From: Nitzschia sp. DOCU1 | Taxonomy: Eukaryota > Bacillariophyta > Bacillariophyceae > Bacillariales > Bacillariaceae | Direction of reading: 5' to 3' | Assembly: GCA_951394045.1 (NCBI GenBank) | Contig: OX595991.1 | Span: 2,790,001-2,854,000, forward strand | Length of the DNA: 64,000 bases | Shown here: positions 9,288 to 19,399 of the stretch, one piece after another | Numbering within the stretch: position 1 is the first letter of the stretch | How the letters are laid out: each line of letters starts with the position of its first letter | Notes under the pieces: model-generated | The model's database searches: none | What the model was told of the DNA's origin: nothing | Seen by the model: only the letters and a program-made list of their open reading frames with translations | Made by a program: the position numbers and the translations under genes

Positions 9288-10730
9288 CTAAATTAGCGAC
9301 GCATTGGCTAGCGTCTTGAGCCTAGTTTGATATTCCAAAAAGCCATCATAATGATCCACAGGCGTCGCTGGGTCGAGCTTCTTGTAGGGGGTGACTTCCC
9401 GCCGAAAATGCGCCAAATAACCCTCCTTGTTTTCCCCTAACCGACGAAACTTGGGTTGGGTCCAGTTCGACGACAAGAAAAGATGATGCGTATGATAGAG
9501 CCAGATACGATCTGCCAAGAAGATAGACTTGGGTCCACTCTGCATGTTTGTTGTTTTGCAACGCTTGGACAATTCACTGGTGCCTTCCTCTACGGGAACT
9601 CCATCGCAATGGGTCATGACGCGTGGCGGCCATTTGAGAGCGTCCAACTCGGAGTCAGCTCGCAGCAGTTCTTGTGTCATTGCCAGCACCGACTTGCTGC
9701 GGTTGCTGGGTACAAAGTACTCGTCGATATCCATGTTGGCAAAGTATTTGGTGGCAAATCCAAATCGATGCAAGGCGGAAATCGACGCGCCTCCTTGCGC
9801 GTGACACGTCTGCCAGAAGGGTTTGTTATGTTTTGCAGATTCGTTCATGGGATTCCATATCCTCGTCACTAGACCTGAATCAATGTATGGCTGTAGGATA
9901 TGCTCCAGTGGACCGTGGTCGTAATGATCATTGTCCACAATCACAAAGTGGTCGAAGCCTTGGTAATGGTGATACTCAATCCAGTCTGGGATACGATGGT
10001 TTTCGCTGATATCAGGGCCAGGCAGAGTGTAGTACTTATAATTTGATCGGATTCGAGTGTGAGCAATCATTGTGAATTGTTGAGGTTGTAGATTGGCGGG
10101 GTGGCAAATAGCAATAGATGAAATTTTGGGAGCCTCTGAGACGTTTCTGGCGGTTTGGCTGGGATCTTCTGCGTCATACAAACCATACAAATCGACGTGC
10201 AAAGCTGACGTTTTCTGACCCCGGACAATCAGGTGCCGATATTCCGTGGGTATCTTGCAATGTATCAAAAAAGTCATGAGATTAGCGCCACTTTTGGAGG
10301 TCCCGTCGATGATGGGGTGGACCTGGTCTGACATGACTGGTGTAGTCCCTTGGAACATGCAAAGGAACTGGTGTGTCCTCCCCGATGTCTCGTTTGCGAA
10401 AAAGTAGTCGGCATCGTTGAATTGGGGGTCGATCGCTCCCCGATGCATGCCGACAAAGACTGCGTATTCTGTCGTATTGGATGCAAAGGCATCGTACAGC
10501 CAAGGTAAACCAGAGTGGCGCTCAGGGTACGGAAAGGCTCGGTAGCCACAGGAATATCGATTCAACGTGGAGCCCAAAGTAGATTGTCTTGGACCTACTA
10601 CATCGTGTAATTCTGGCCCAGAAAATATCAAATGATGAACTTGGAAGCAAATGTAGCTGTTAAGAATCGCAAGGGACAATAAGAACGGGAGGATCCAAGC
10701 CGACGTCACTCGACCAAATAAGTTGAACAT
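9288..10730 (-). CDS. GT92-family glycosyltransferase, copy A
   Basis: 480 residues from an ATG. A short cytosolic tail and a signal anchor (about 11-31) give type II membrane topology, as in Golgi glycosyltransferases. The lumenal part has the DUF23/GT92 hallmarks: W-I-E-Y-H-H-x-x-G-F-D-H-F-V-I-V-D-N-D near 250-267, then C-H-x-Q-G-G-A-S near 309, and the metal-binding acidic triad N-M-D-I-D-E-Y-F near 332-339. GT92 enzymes in animals and plants add galactose in beta-1,4 linkage; the acceptor here is unknown. It is the first of four minus-strand paralogues (A-D). Its N-terminal half resembles copy D more than B or C. Confidence 0.85.
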   Translation of the reverse strand: MFNLFGRVTSAWILPFLLSLAILNSYICFQVHHLIFSGPELHDVVGPRQSTLGSTLNRYSCGYRAFPYPERHSGLPWLYDAFASNTTEYAVFVGMHRGAIDPQFNDADYFFANETSGRTHQFLCMFQGTTPVMSDQVHPIIDGTSKSGANLMTFLIHCKIPTEYRHLIVRGQKTSALHVDLYGLYDAEDPSQTARNVSEAPKISSIAICHPANLQPQQFTMIAHTRIRSNYKYYTLPGPDISENHRIPDWIEYHHYQGFDHFVIVDNDHYDHGPLEHILQPYIDSGLVTRIWNPMNESAKHNKPFWQTCHAQGGASISALHRFGFATKYFANMDIDEYFVPSNRSKSVLAMTQELLRADSELDALKWPPRVMTHCDGVPVEEGTSELSKRCKTTNMQSGPKSIFLADRIWLYHTHHLFLSSNWTQPKFRRLGENKEGYLAHFRREVTPYKKLDPATPVDHYDGFLEYQTRLKTLANASLI

Positions 10731-11429
10731 TTTTGGCCCCTATTGACACACTATGCACAGTACACGCTGTTTACAACTCGTTCCGTTGCCACGAGTATTA
10801 TCGGCGAAAGCCCCCACAAGAAGAAATAAATTGCACTACTCAATGACAAAACCCACGCAAACAACAACGACAGAATGCAGATGGTGTACGATAGAAATGC
10901 CGCGTCCCCCATCCATGATCGACATCGCGTCGGCTTTATTTTTGAATTTGGGCGCGCGCGGGTGCGCAAAAATGAGCCGCACGAGCATGACCGCGCCTTC
11001 CGACCTTTTACCTACGGTACATACCTACAAGCCTTCGGATGCATAAAATCAAAGCAGAAGGAATCATGGCCTATCCCATCAAAATCGAACCGATGTAGCG
11101 GTGGGGCTCAGTAACCAGGAGGTAAAGCTAAGGTTCAATATTCAGTAGCTTGTCGTGTGAAAAACACAACAAGTAGAGCCACGGTTCGATGAATAGATAG
11201 ATCTAAGTACGTTGTAGTAATGGAGTTTTGAAATTGTGAATGAGGTGTGGCCGTAGACGTCTTTATCTATTTTGCGCCATGGAGGTACTCAACTAGAGAG
11301 CATTAAGCAAGTTTCAAATCTGATTTTCTTTGTTGTTCTAGCTTTTGCCTTTCTCTTTGGCTCGTCCGCGAAGCAATCTTACTCAATCGAGTTTGGTCCT
11401 CCTAGTATATACTTGAGAAGCTAAGTCGA
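10731..11429. other. Intergenic between GT92 copies A and B
   Basis: This stretch holds the 5' flank of copy A and the 3' flank of copy B. The 5' flank of A carries a GC-rich segment (GCGCGCGCGGGTGCGC near 10,952). I see no gene or long repeat. Confidence 0.35.
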
Positions 11430-12888
11430 TCATGGAACCGTGTTGGCCTTGCTCTTCACTCTCTTCTTATATTCCAGAAAGCTGTTGAAGTAGTCACCCG
11501 GATCCGCCCAAGGACTCACGACCACCCCTTTTCGAACTTGGGGTTTCCGTTTCCGCCGCATGTGGGCCAGGAAACCCTCGCTAGGCTCCAGCAGGCGGCG
11601 AACTTTTGGTTGGGTCAACTTGGATGTCAGAAAAGTGCGATGCGTGTGGTAGAGCCAAATGCGATCAAGAAGGAAGATCTGCTTCGGCCCACTTTCGCGA
11701 CTTCCAGTTTTGCATCTTCTTGCAAGCTCGCCGTCGCCTTTCGAAAGTTTGGTTCCGTTGCAATAGCCCATGATACGAGAGGACCACTTGGTACCATCAA
11801 TTGTCGGCGGTTGATCCGTTCCCAACAGTTCTTCTATCACATCCAGCACCTTTTTGCTTTGATTTTTTGTTACAAAGAATTCATCGATGTCCATATTACC
11901 GAAGTACTTTGTTGCAAACCCAAAGCGATGCAAAGCAGAGACAGAGGCCCCACCTTGTCCGTGACAAGTAAAAAGGCAGGATTCAAATACCGCGCGGATT
12001 CGTTCATGGGATTCCATATCCTGGTAACCAAGCCAGAATTGACATGGGGTTGCAAGATCCGTTCAAGCGGACCGTGATCGTAGTGATCATTGTCCACAAT
12101 CACAAAGTGATCAAAGCCTTGAAAATGATGGTAATCAATCCAATCAGGGATGCGATAATTTCTCTATTTGGCTTGTTTCCATCTTTGACATATTTGTAGC
12201 TAGAACGAATCCTTGCATGGGCGATCATTTTGAATTGCTGAGGCCGTAGATTAGCAGGATGACAGATTGCAATGTCCCCAATTTGCGGTGCTTCGGCCAC
12301 AGGCCTAGCCGTATGACTGGGATCTTCTGCATCATAGATTGCATAAAGGTCAACTTTCAGAGCGGTGCTTTGCTGACCTCTTACGACAAGATGACGATAC
12401 TCCACTGGAATGTTACAATGAATCAAGAAGGTCAGCATGTTCTCACTCCCTGCATATTTTCCGTATATATGATGAACAGGTTCCGACATGATGATAGGTG
12501 TCCTTCCTTGGAACATGCAAAGAAACTTGTGGGTTTTCCCCGTCGTCTTGTTGGCCAAAAAGTTGTCGGCCTCGTTGAATTGTGGATCGATCGTTCCCCG
12601 GTGCATTCCAATGAAGGTGGCTTTTTCTGCGGTATTCGAAGCAAAGGCATCGTACAGCCACGGCAGGCCAGAATGACGTTCCGGATAGGGAAAGGCTCGG
12701 TAGCCGCAAGAATATTCCTGTGAGGGAGCTACGGAAGCAGATGCTGCTTTCTCTTCGATGTCTGGCTCAGAGCTCTTAGAGAGGACAGTACGATAAACAT
12801 TGAAGTACACGTAGCATGTCAGAATTGACAAGCAAAGTAGAAGCCACCTGATCAGAGACAGCTTCGGCCTACTGAATGACTGAAGCAT
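11430..12888 (-). pseudogene. GT92-family glycosyltransferase, copy B, with two frameshifts
   Basis: Homology to copies A, C and D is continuous, but the frame is broken twice. The N-terminal part (12,888 down to about 12,155) reads the signal anchor and stem. Near 12,155, just before the I-P-D-W-I-D-Y-H-H motif, one base is missing relative to copy C. The frame carrying that motif and D-N-D-H-Y-D-H-G then runs to about 11,970, where a T-run (CCTTTTTAC in sense) shifts it again before C-H-G-Q-G-G-A-S-V. The rest, including M-D-I-D-E-F-F, is open to the stop at 11,430. Both lesions are indels, one in a homopolymer, so either a young pseudogene or assembly error is possible. The start at 12,888 is an ATG; the longer frame begins with TTG. 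Confidence 0.8.
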
Positions 12889-13834
12889 TATGAGGAGGTG
12901 AACAATCTTTTTCGTGCCTGTACAGGAATAATACTTCAAGACATGTGGGGCTAACCATGCGGTACTCGTGCATACCCATCATGGCCGATGATTACAATCC
13001 AAGACGATGAAAATGTAACGATGGATAACAACCCTGTTATGCCTATACAGGCACACAATCATCATGGCCGATGATAACAATCGATGACGATGGAAATGAA
13101 TGAACTTAAGGAACAAAGCGGTGCGATGTTTGTCTCGGTAGTTATGATTTTAATTTTAGGGAGGGGTCAGTATTACACACGCAAAACCTCAGAAAAGGGG
13201 GATGCAAAACAAATCGGATGCCGACTTTTTCAACCGTATCTTTCTGCTAGCTGCAGTACGACCTATGCTTTACTCTCCTACAGGGCAACCTGTTAGAGGG
13301 GACATAAGAGGCGCAGTTCATGGCTGAATGGCAATGCCCCTTTAGACCAAAACGAGAGAGAGAGAGAGAGAGCACAAAGACATCGGCAAAGAAAGCCACA
13401 CCCGCAAACGCCAATGTGTCGGTCGTCCCTTTGGGCTCCAGCACTCGATTCTAGCTAGTAGCTTGCGGTTCTGATATCGTTTACTGCTGTAGCCGGTACC
13501 GTGTGATGCTGTAGTTGGTGGTGGTGATAGGAGAAGGATGAGGCCTGAGATTTCGAGGTGGGCTCACTCTAGCGTAGTTTGCACTGACACGTCTTGCCCT
13601 GCGAGAGTTCTTTCTGTTGCCATCTCAAAACTAGTCAAAGTGCTCGACACTACCATGCAATCTCTTGAAAAATGTTGGTAGGGAGCATGTGGGATGCTGG
13701 TCTCATTTGTCATCTCTTGCAATCTGCCGAAGCCTCTTGCAAGTTATAGCGCAGTTACATCAATCCCTCAGATTGATTTGCTGTGGCTATAGAGCGTCTG
13801 CAGCATAGTACTCCACTGTGGGTGATTGTACGTG
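12889..13834. other. Intergenic between GT92 copies B and C, with a (GA)n run
   Basis: The first ~100 bases (12,889-12,990) are a near copy of the 5' flank of copy C (15,320-15,440), sharing GACATGTGGGGCTAACCATG and CATCATGGCCGATGAT. The duplication that made B and C therefore included the promoter side. The motif CATCATGGCCGATGAT recurs at about 13,063. A (GA) microsatellite lies at about 13,350-13,372. No gene is recognised. Confidence 0.55.
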
Positions 13835-15319
13835 CTATATGGTCGTCGTCGTAGATACATTCACGGCCCGTTCGCCTTCTCGTCTAGCTGCCTTGTATTC
13901 CAAAAAGCCATCAAAGTGGTCTACCGGCCCTGAAAACAAACTAATAGCCTTGCCCCTCCAAACGCGGTACGAATTTTTAGAGTCCTTCCGCACATTTCGA
14001 AAGTGTGCCAGGTAGCCTTCTTTATGAATACCCCCAATCTTTGGTTTGGTCAAGTTGGACGTCAGGAAAGCATGATGAGTGTGGTAGAGCCAGATGCGAT
14101 CCGCAAGGAAGATCTGTTTCGGTCCACTTGTACGCCCCAGTGTAATGCATTTTTTGTTCAATTCGCTTTCTCCCTCGACGACGGGAGTATCGTTACAATA
14201 GGTCATGACGCGAGGGGACCACTTGATCCCATCAATGTCTGGTGGTGGATCGGTTCCAAGATTTTCCTTTGTTATTTCCAACACTGTCTTGTTTCTCTTG
14301 ATTGGCACAAAATACTCGTCAATGTCCATATTGGCAAAGTACTTAGTAGCAAACCCAAAGCGATGCAGTGCTGCAATCGAAGCGCCACCTTGAGCATGGC
14401 AGGTTTGGTACCTTCTGTCCCCGTATCTAGCTGATTCATTCATTGGATTCCATAATCGCGTTACCAAGCCCGAATCAATATAAGGCTGTAAAATGGTTTC
14501 GATTGGCCCGTGATCGTAGTGATCATTGTCCACAATCACAAAGTGATCAAAGCCTTGAAAATGATGGTAATCAATCCAATCAGGGATACGATTATTCCCT
14601 TTGAATTTTGCGCCTCCTACGACGTACCCGTATGTAGAGCGGATCCGGGTATGGGCAATCATAGTGAATTGCTTAGGCCGTAGATTAGCAGGATGGCAGA
14701 TTGCAATGTCCGCAATTTGCGGTGCCTCTGCCACGGGCCTAGCCGTATGACTGGGATCTTCTGCATCATAGATTGCATAAAGGTCAACTTTCAGAGCGGT
14801 GCTTTGCTGACCTCTTACGACAAGATGACGATACTCCAATGGAATGTTACAGTGAATCAAGAAGGTCAGCATGTTCTCACTCCCTGCATATTTTCCGTAT
14901 ATATGATGAACAGGTTCCGACATGATAGGTGTCCTTCCTTGGAACATGCAAAGAAACTTGTGGGTTTTCCCCGTCTTCTTGTTGGCCAAAAAGTTGTCGG
15001 CCTCGTTGAATTGCGGATCTATCGTTCCCCGGTGCATTCCAATGAAGGTGGCTTTTTCTGCGGTATTCGAAGCAAAGGCATCGTACAGCCACGGCAGGCC
15101 AGAATGACGTTCCGGATAGGGAAAAGCTCGGTAGCCGCAAGAATATTCCTGTGAGGGAGCTACGGAAGCAGATGCTGCTTTCTCTTCGATGTCAGGCTCA
15201 GAGCTCTGAGAGAGGACAGTACGATAGACATTGAAGTACACGTAGCATGTCAGAATTGACAAGCAAAGTAGAAGCCACCTGATCAGAGACAGCTTCGGCC
15301 TACTGAATGACTGAAGCAT
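13835..15319 (-). CDS. GT92-family glycosyltransferase, copy C (mosaic)
   Basis: 494 residues from the ATG at 15,319; an upstream TTG extends the frame but is not needed. A signal anchor lies at about residues 11-33 (S-L-I-R-W-L-L-L-C-L-S-I-L-T-C-Y-V-Y-F). GT92 motifs follow in order: W-I-D-Y-H-H-F-Q-G-F-D-H-F-V-I-V-D-N-D, C-H-A-Q-G-G-A-S-I, and N-M-D-I-D-E-Y-F. It is predicted to act in the Golgi or ER lumen on an unknown acceptor. The gene is a mosaic. From the start to about D-N-D-H-Y-D-H-G it is nearly identical to copy B; from there to the end it is nearly identical to copy D, 12 kb away. The switch falls near 14,500-14,525. The frame is intact. Confidence 0.87.
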   Translation of the reverse strand: MLQSFSRPKLSLIRWLLLCLSILTCYVYFNVYRTVLSQSSEPDIEEKAASASVAPSQEYSCGYRAFPYPERHSGLPWLYDAFASNTAEKATFIGMHRGTIDPQFNEADNFLANKKTGKTHKFLCMFQGRTPIMSEPVHHIYGKYAGSENMLTFLIHCNIPLEYRHLVVRGQQSTALKVDLYAIYDAEDPSHTARPVAEAPQIADIAICHPANLRPKQFTMIAHTRIRSTYGYVVGGAKFKGNNRIPDWIDYHHFQGFDHFVIVDNDHYDHGPIETILQPYIDSGLVTRLWNPMNESARYGDRRYQTCHAQGGASIAALHRFGFATKYFANMDIDEYFVPIKRNKTVLEITKENLGTDPPPDIDGIKWSPRVMTYCNDTPVVEGESELNKKCITLGRTSGPKQIFLADRIWLYHTHHAFLTSNLTKPKIGGIHKEGYLAHFRNVRKDSKNSYRVWRGKAISLFSGPVDHFDGFLEYKAARREGERAVNVSTTTTI

Positions 15320-15904
15320 TATGAGGAGGTGAACAATCTTTTTCGTGCCTGTACAGGAATAATACTTCAAGACATGTGGGGCTAACCATGCGGTACTACT
15401 CGTGGGTCACATCATGGCCGATGATTACACAAGACGACCACGGCGATCCTGCATGGGGAAAGAATAGACTTTCGTAGAACTGACGGCGAGTGTCCGGCCA
15501 CGTAGGTAATGTGTAAGCCTTTGACAAAAAGACCTCGGAATTGTCATAATTGTGCCATTTCGGCCGATTCTCAACTGTCAGAAAAGTGGAAGCCACCAAA
15601 CAGCCAACCAATGGGATTGCTCCAAAAAGTGTAAAACATCATTTAGAAAGTCATTATTTTCGGTTCTTGACGTCACTGAACCCAATGCCACGGTCCGATT
15701 CATAGTCATACGAGTCGACCTGTTCGTATCAGTCGAAGAACTATCCACTCGCGACTGCAACTGCCTTCGGCCGATGCCTCTCTATTTCCTTTGTAATGGT
15801 CCCCTATGCACTTGGTGACCTATTCAACAATGAATCTATGTTCTTCTCGAGCTTTCTATTAGTATTATACAAGCAATCCTATAGTGTTCCAAAGAGGCCG
15901 CCAG

Positions 15905-16330
15905 AAGTTGATTGTTGCATTCGTTGTATCCTCTCAAAAGAAGAAATGACCGACGAGTTCAACAAGACAGTGGCCGGGCGGCGGCTTCATTGAGGTAGCC
16001 ACAAAGAATGAAGTGCATTGTAGTGTAATTATAGTGGTAGTGGCAGCTTGTAGACGAATTCACAGCGATCCAAAGTTGATTGTAGCGTTTGTTGGCAGGG
16101 AAACAAACCACCCACGAACACAATGATCGACGAGATGAAGGAAACAATAGCGACGCTGCGGCGGCTTCATAGAGGTGGAAGTGAGTAATGAAGTGTATTG
16201 TAGTGTAGTTCTAGTGGCGGTGGTAGCTTGTAGACGAATCAGCAGTGATTCAAAGTTGATTGTCGCATTCATTAGCAAGGAAACAAATGCCTGACGAGTT
16301 GAAAGTGGCGGTGGCGATGGCAGCTTCGTG
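15905..16330. repeat. ~180-bp tandem repeat, about 2.4 copies
   Basis: Units align at an offset of exactly 180 bp over most of their length. AAGTG(C/T)ATTG occurs at 16,011 and 16,191, and CAAAGTTGAT at 16,071 and 16,251. The first partial unit starts near 15,905 with an offset of 168. Units share GCGGCGGCTTCAT, AGCTTGTAGACGAAT and AAGTTGATTGT. They are diverged by roughly 15-20 percent by eye. No open frame runs through the units. Confidence 0.75.
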
Positions 16331-17094
16331 TTGGGAGTATATTCACAGCAAAGGCCACAACAGGCGAATGGTAGAGATGCTGGGTGGTGAGCAGGTTGTC
16401 AGGTTTACATGACAATGTTAGTGAAATGCATGAATCAAAATACTTTGGTCTGTGATGGAATGCACTTCTGTTACCTTGGTAATATTGAAGTAGTAATTAA
16501 ATAATGACTAGCAATCGAATAATACTGCTGCTGCAACAACTGTATAGCGCCAATCAAGGAGTTTATATACATGGGTGGTAGGAGGACAGCAGCAGTACTC
16601 GAGAAGTACTCGCAAAGAAAGTTTGACAGTGAAAGAATGGATTTTTGTGTTGCGCCATTGTCGCCGGTCGTCCGACAAATTTGGACCAATTCGACTGAAT
16701 GGCGAGCAGCGCAAGCCAGGCAATGATTGTCATCGTGGTAGGTGATCCCGTTAAAATATATCTCTTGTTATTGAGAATACCGAATTTTATGGAGTCCCAG
16801 ATTTTGATATTTCCGTTTCATTTTGCCGTGTGGACTGGCCGGCACGCGCGAAACGGCCGGAAAAAGCCGTTATTCCATGTAGACGTCAAAATGAAATACC
16901 GCCTAAACTTCAATTTGCTGCCACTTGACAGCTTTTTGATTTGTCGTCAAGTTTGTGTAGAATGTACGAGGGGCCTTCTTGTTTGCCGAGCAGTGGGCTC
17001 GTGGGTGGGTATGGTGGTAGGTATAAGAAGCGCCGGGGGGGGGGCGCGTGGGGGGAGGGAATTGTGATGACAGTCATGTTCGAAGATAGAAAAA
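16331..17094. other. Gene-poor stretch with a G-rich tract
   Basis: No gene is recognised. At 17,031-17,060 the plus strand carries a run of ten G followed by CGCGTGGGGGGAGGGA, which could form a G-quadruplex. A second run of ten G lies near 17,515-17,524. Short frames here have no domains. Confidence 0.4.
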
Positions 17095-17360
17095 TATTTA
17101 TTCTCTCTCAATACCGCTATTCGTTGTTTCCAATCCTTGGAGTTGTTGATGCGGAAATTTTTTGAAGCGGAAACTCTACGCTAAAACGGGTGGAAATGTG
17201 CCGGTACTGAAATCCCATGATGACGTCATGTTGATAAGATATCCATATGAGCGGCAAAGCCTGCCATGATAGACGATAAAACAGCATACTTATTCTCTCT
17301 CAATGCCAATTAATTGTAATGCTGGAGTCCATCCAGTCAGTTTCGCCTGACACATGAGTA
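17095..17360 (+). repeat. Isolated copy of the 194-bp repeat plus its 3' flank
   Basis: This segment matches the array at 19,400-20,610 in the same orientation: TTATTCTCTCTCAATACCGC, GTTGTTTCCAATCC, GGTGGAAATGTGCCGGTACT, TGATGACGTCATGTTGATAA and GCCTGCCATGATAGA. Its end (GGAGTCCATCCAGTCAGTTT, then GCCTGACAC) is also the end of the array at about 20,580-20,612. The isolated copy and the array tail are thus direct repeats that bracket about 3 kb. Whether they are termini of one decayed element or an array split by insertion cannot be decided here. Confidence 0.75.
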
Positions 17361-18310
17361 GACCTAGTAGTAACACAGTAGTAAAGTAGTAGTAACTCAC
17401 GGTGGGACAAGGGACAGTGTTTAGTATGATTTTGACATGATAGTTTATATTTAGGTAGTATCGGTGTAAATGGATTATCTGAAGTGCTTTTGAAGGGTTC
17501 ACTTCCCTTTCGGAGGGGGGGGGGATGATTAGTCGTTGGGTCCGGATGTCATCCATCTTGGAGCCACAGTCATGTCGTGTAGTCATGCCAAAATTGACCC
17601 TGTACAATTTGTTCTCATGATGAATGACTCGGGAGTAAGAGGCACCGTAGTTGTATCCTTGTCGGTGGTCGTTGTTAGACAGGTATCCATTGCATTTCTA
17701 CTTCCCTTTGTGCGGGGACCGGCATTTGACATTGCATCAAGTGCGGAGTTCCAAGGGAGGTAAGCCCCGCATGAAAGATATTGTTGTGAGGAGGGAGGGA
17801 GAGATATTCGTTTATTCATCCAATGTGTGCTTGAGCAGCAAGCATGATACCTACCCCCATAATGTTTGCATCAAAGGTGTTATATCCCCGGAGAAGGAGT
17901 CCTGTCAGTTTGGCTACACACCAAGGTCCAAGGTGGTAGAGCAAGAATTGGAGAAGAAGTTCTTGTCGCAATTCAACCATTTGAAACCTTCCATGCTTCA
18001 GATGGTGAAAGAGAAGGAGGAGAGAAAAGTAGAAGCACTCTGGAAAGCTTTTGTCGTCCCATCAAATTATGATGATGCCTACAGTTAACACAGGTCTAAG
18101 TTCAGACATGAACGTCTTATTAGTACTGTTGTTATTGTTATTGTTATCAGTTATTATTATTATTATAGTTATTTTTTGAAGAAACAATGGTTTAGTGACA
18201 GGGTGGTAGTGGGAGAGAGGGGTTGGAAGCTTAAGCCTCACAGTTGGGGCCATGGCAGAGCCCTGGCACCAACTGGAGGCGGTACTTTTGAGGCTTGGAC
18301 GATGATGACG

Positions 18311-18550
18311 TTACCAACTGTTGGGATACCCAAAGTTGTCCTTGGCAAAGGAAGCATAAGGCTTGTCAAAGAAAACTTTGGCCAGCTCAGTGCCTGCATT
18401 TGGGAAGAATGTTGCTGTGGGGGTAGGTTGGACAAGTTTGGTCATTAGCCTGCCCACATCACTGTCAAGGAACCGGTGGGGGATGTCATATTTGGGTTGG
18501 TTGACTCCAACCTGGTATTGAGGAGCCGAGGTTTGTCTTCCTCTCCTCAT
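18311..18550 (-). other. Coding-like fragment of unknown origin
   Basis: An ATG-started frame of 79 residues contains segments with normal protein composition (for example Q-P-K-Y-D-I-P-H-R-F-L-D-S-D-V-G and A-K-V-F-F-D-K-P-Y-A-S-F-A-K-D). It lies just downstream of the histone H3-like relic on the same strand. On the plus strand a separate frame ending at 18,088 also has a coding-like C-terminal part (residues about 85-145). I recognise neither. Both are probably remains of genes or elements in this decayed interval. Confidence 0.3.
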
Positions 18551-18629
18551 ATCTTTGTCTTTCCATTGCTTCCCAACAATTTAACCCATTACTCCTCTTA
18601 TGAAATCTGAAACCTATTTCCATTTCATG

Positions 18630-18938
18630 TCAAGAACGTTCACCCCGAATTTGACGAGCTAGTCAAAAATCTTTCACCATCACTGTCACACGTTTTCCAT
18701 GAATGGCACATAAATTAGCAGTTTCAAACAACCCAATCAAATAAGCTTCCAATGCATGTTGAAGTGCTGACACTGCTGATGCTTGAAAATGACACTGAAG
18801 TTGGAGCTTATTTAAGGAAACCTCTTTCACCAAGGCTTGAAAGGACACTGCAGGAATCATCAATTCCTTTGCTTTTTGATAACGGCGTATTTTGCGGATG
18901 GCAACAGTACCAGGTCTGAATCTTGGAGGTTGCTGGAA
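18630..18938 (-). pseudogene. Decayed histone H3-like gene, possibly CENH3-like
   Basis: One frame reads [20 protein letters not shown] and then a full histone-fold core: [49 protein letters not shown] follows at 18,663-18,665 exactly where H3 has Gln of KDIQLARRIRGE. After this stop the frame continues L-A-R-Q-I-R-G-E-R-S to a normal end at 18,630. Upstream an in-frame TGA (18,939-18,941) cuts off the N-terminal tail, and I find no canonical ARTKQTARKS tail in any frame. Loop 1 between alpha-1 and alpha-2 appears one residue longer than in canonical H3, a trait of centromeric H3. H3 homology is firm; the CENH3 label is inference. Confidence 0.8.
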
Positions 18939-19399
18939 TCAGAACTTCCCTCCGAGAGGATGCTGCCACTGTTACTGTCAGTTAAAGGAATTCCCTTTTT
19001 ACGCATAATACGAAGCACTTCTTTTTGTAGAACACTCAAGGGAGAAGTCTTGATCGTTTGATATTGGTATACCAAGAGCTTTTTATGAAATGTGTGGATG
19101 ATCATTCATTACTTTCATCATTCATCTGCTGCATATTGAAAACCTTTTGCAAAAGTGTTGCTTAAGCTAGATAGTCAGGCCTTTTCCATTGAACAGAAGC
19201 TGCTGTTAAGTAAAAAATGTTGTACTAATATGTATGATAGAAACAACATTGAACATACTTTGATGCCTATTACTTAGGCCTTCGAGAAGGCTGTTTGTGA
19301 CAGGACAAAACTAATAAAGCAGCCAATAAAAGTCGGTGTCCCTACAAATCCAAATTGAAACCTTATCTTGTCACCTGAACAATAGAAAATAAAATGTAG

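Noticed and set aside
9456..10009. Plus-strand frames of 90-138 codons inside GT92 copy A
   Set aside because: They are antisense shadows. The same shadows recur in copies B-D because the genes are homologous, which can look like a conserved antisense gene.
18860..19105. Minus-strand frame of 81 codons upstream of the H3-like relic as its N-terminal tail
   Set aside because: It is in a different frame, overlaps the H3 core region and shows no H3 tail motif; a novel tail cannot be demonstrated.
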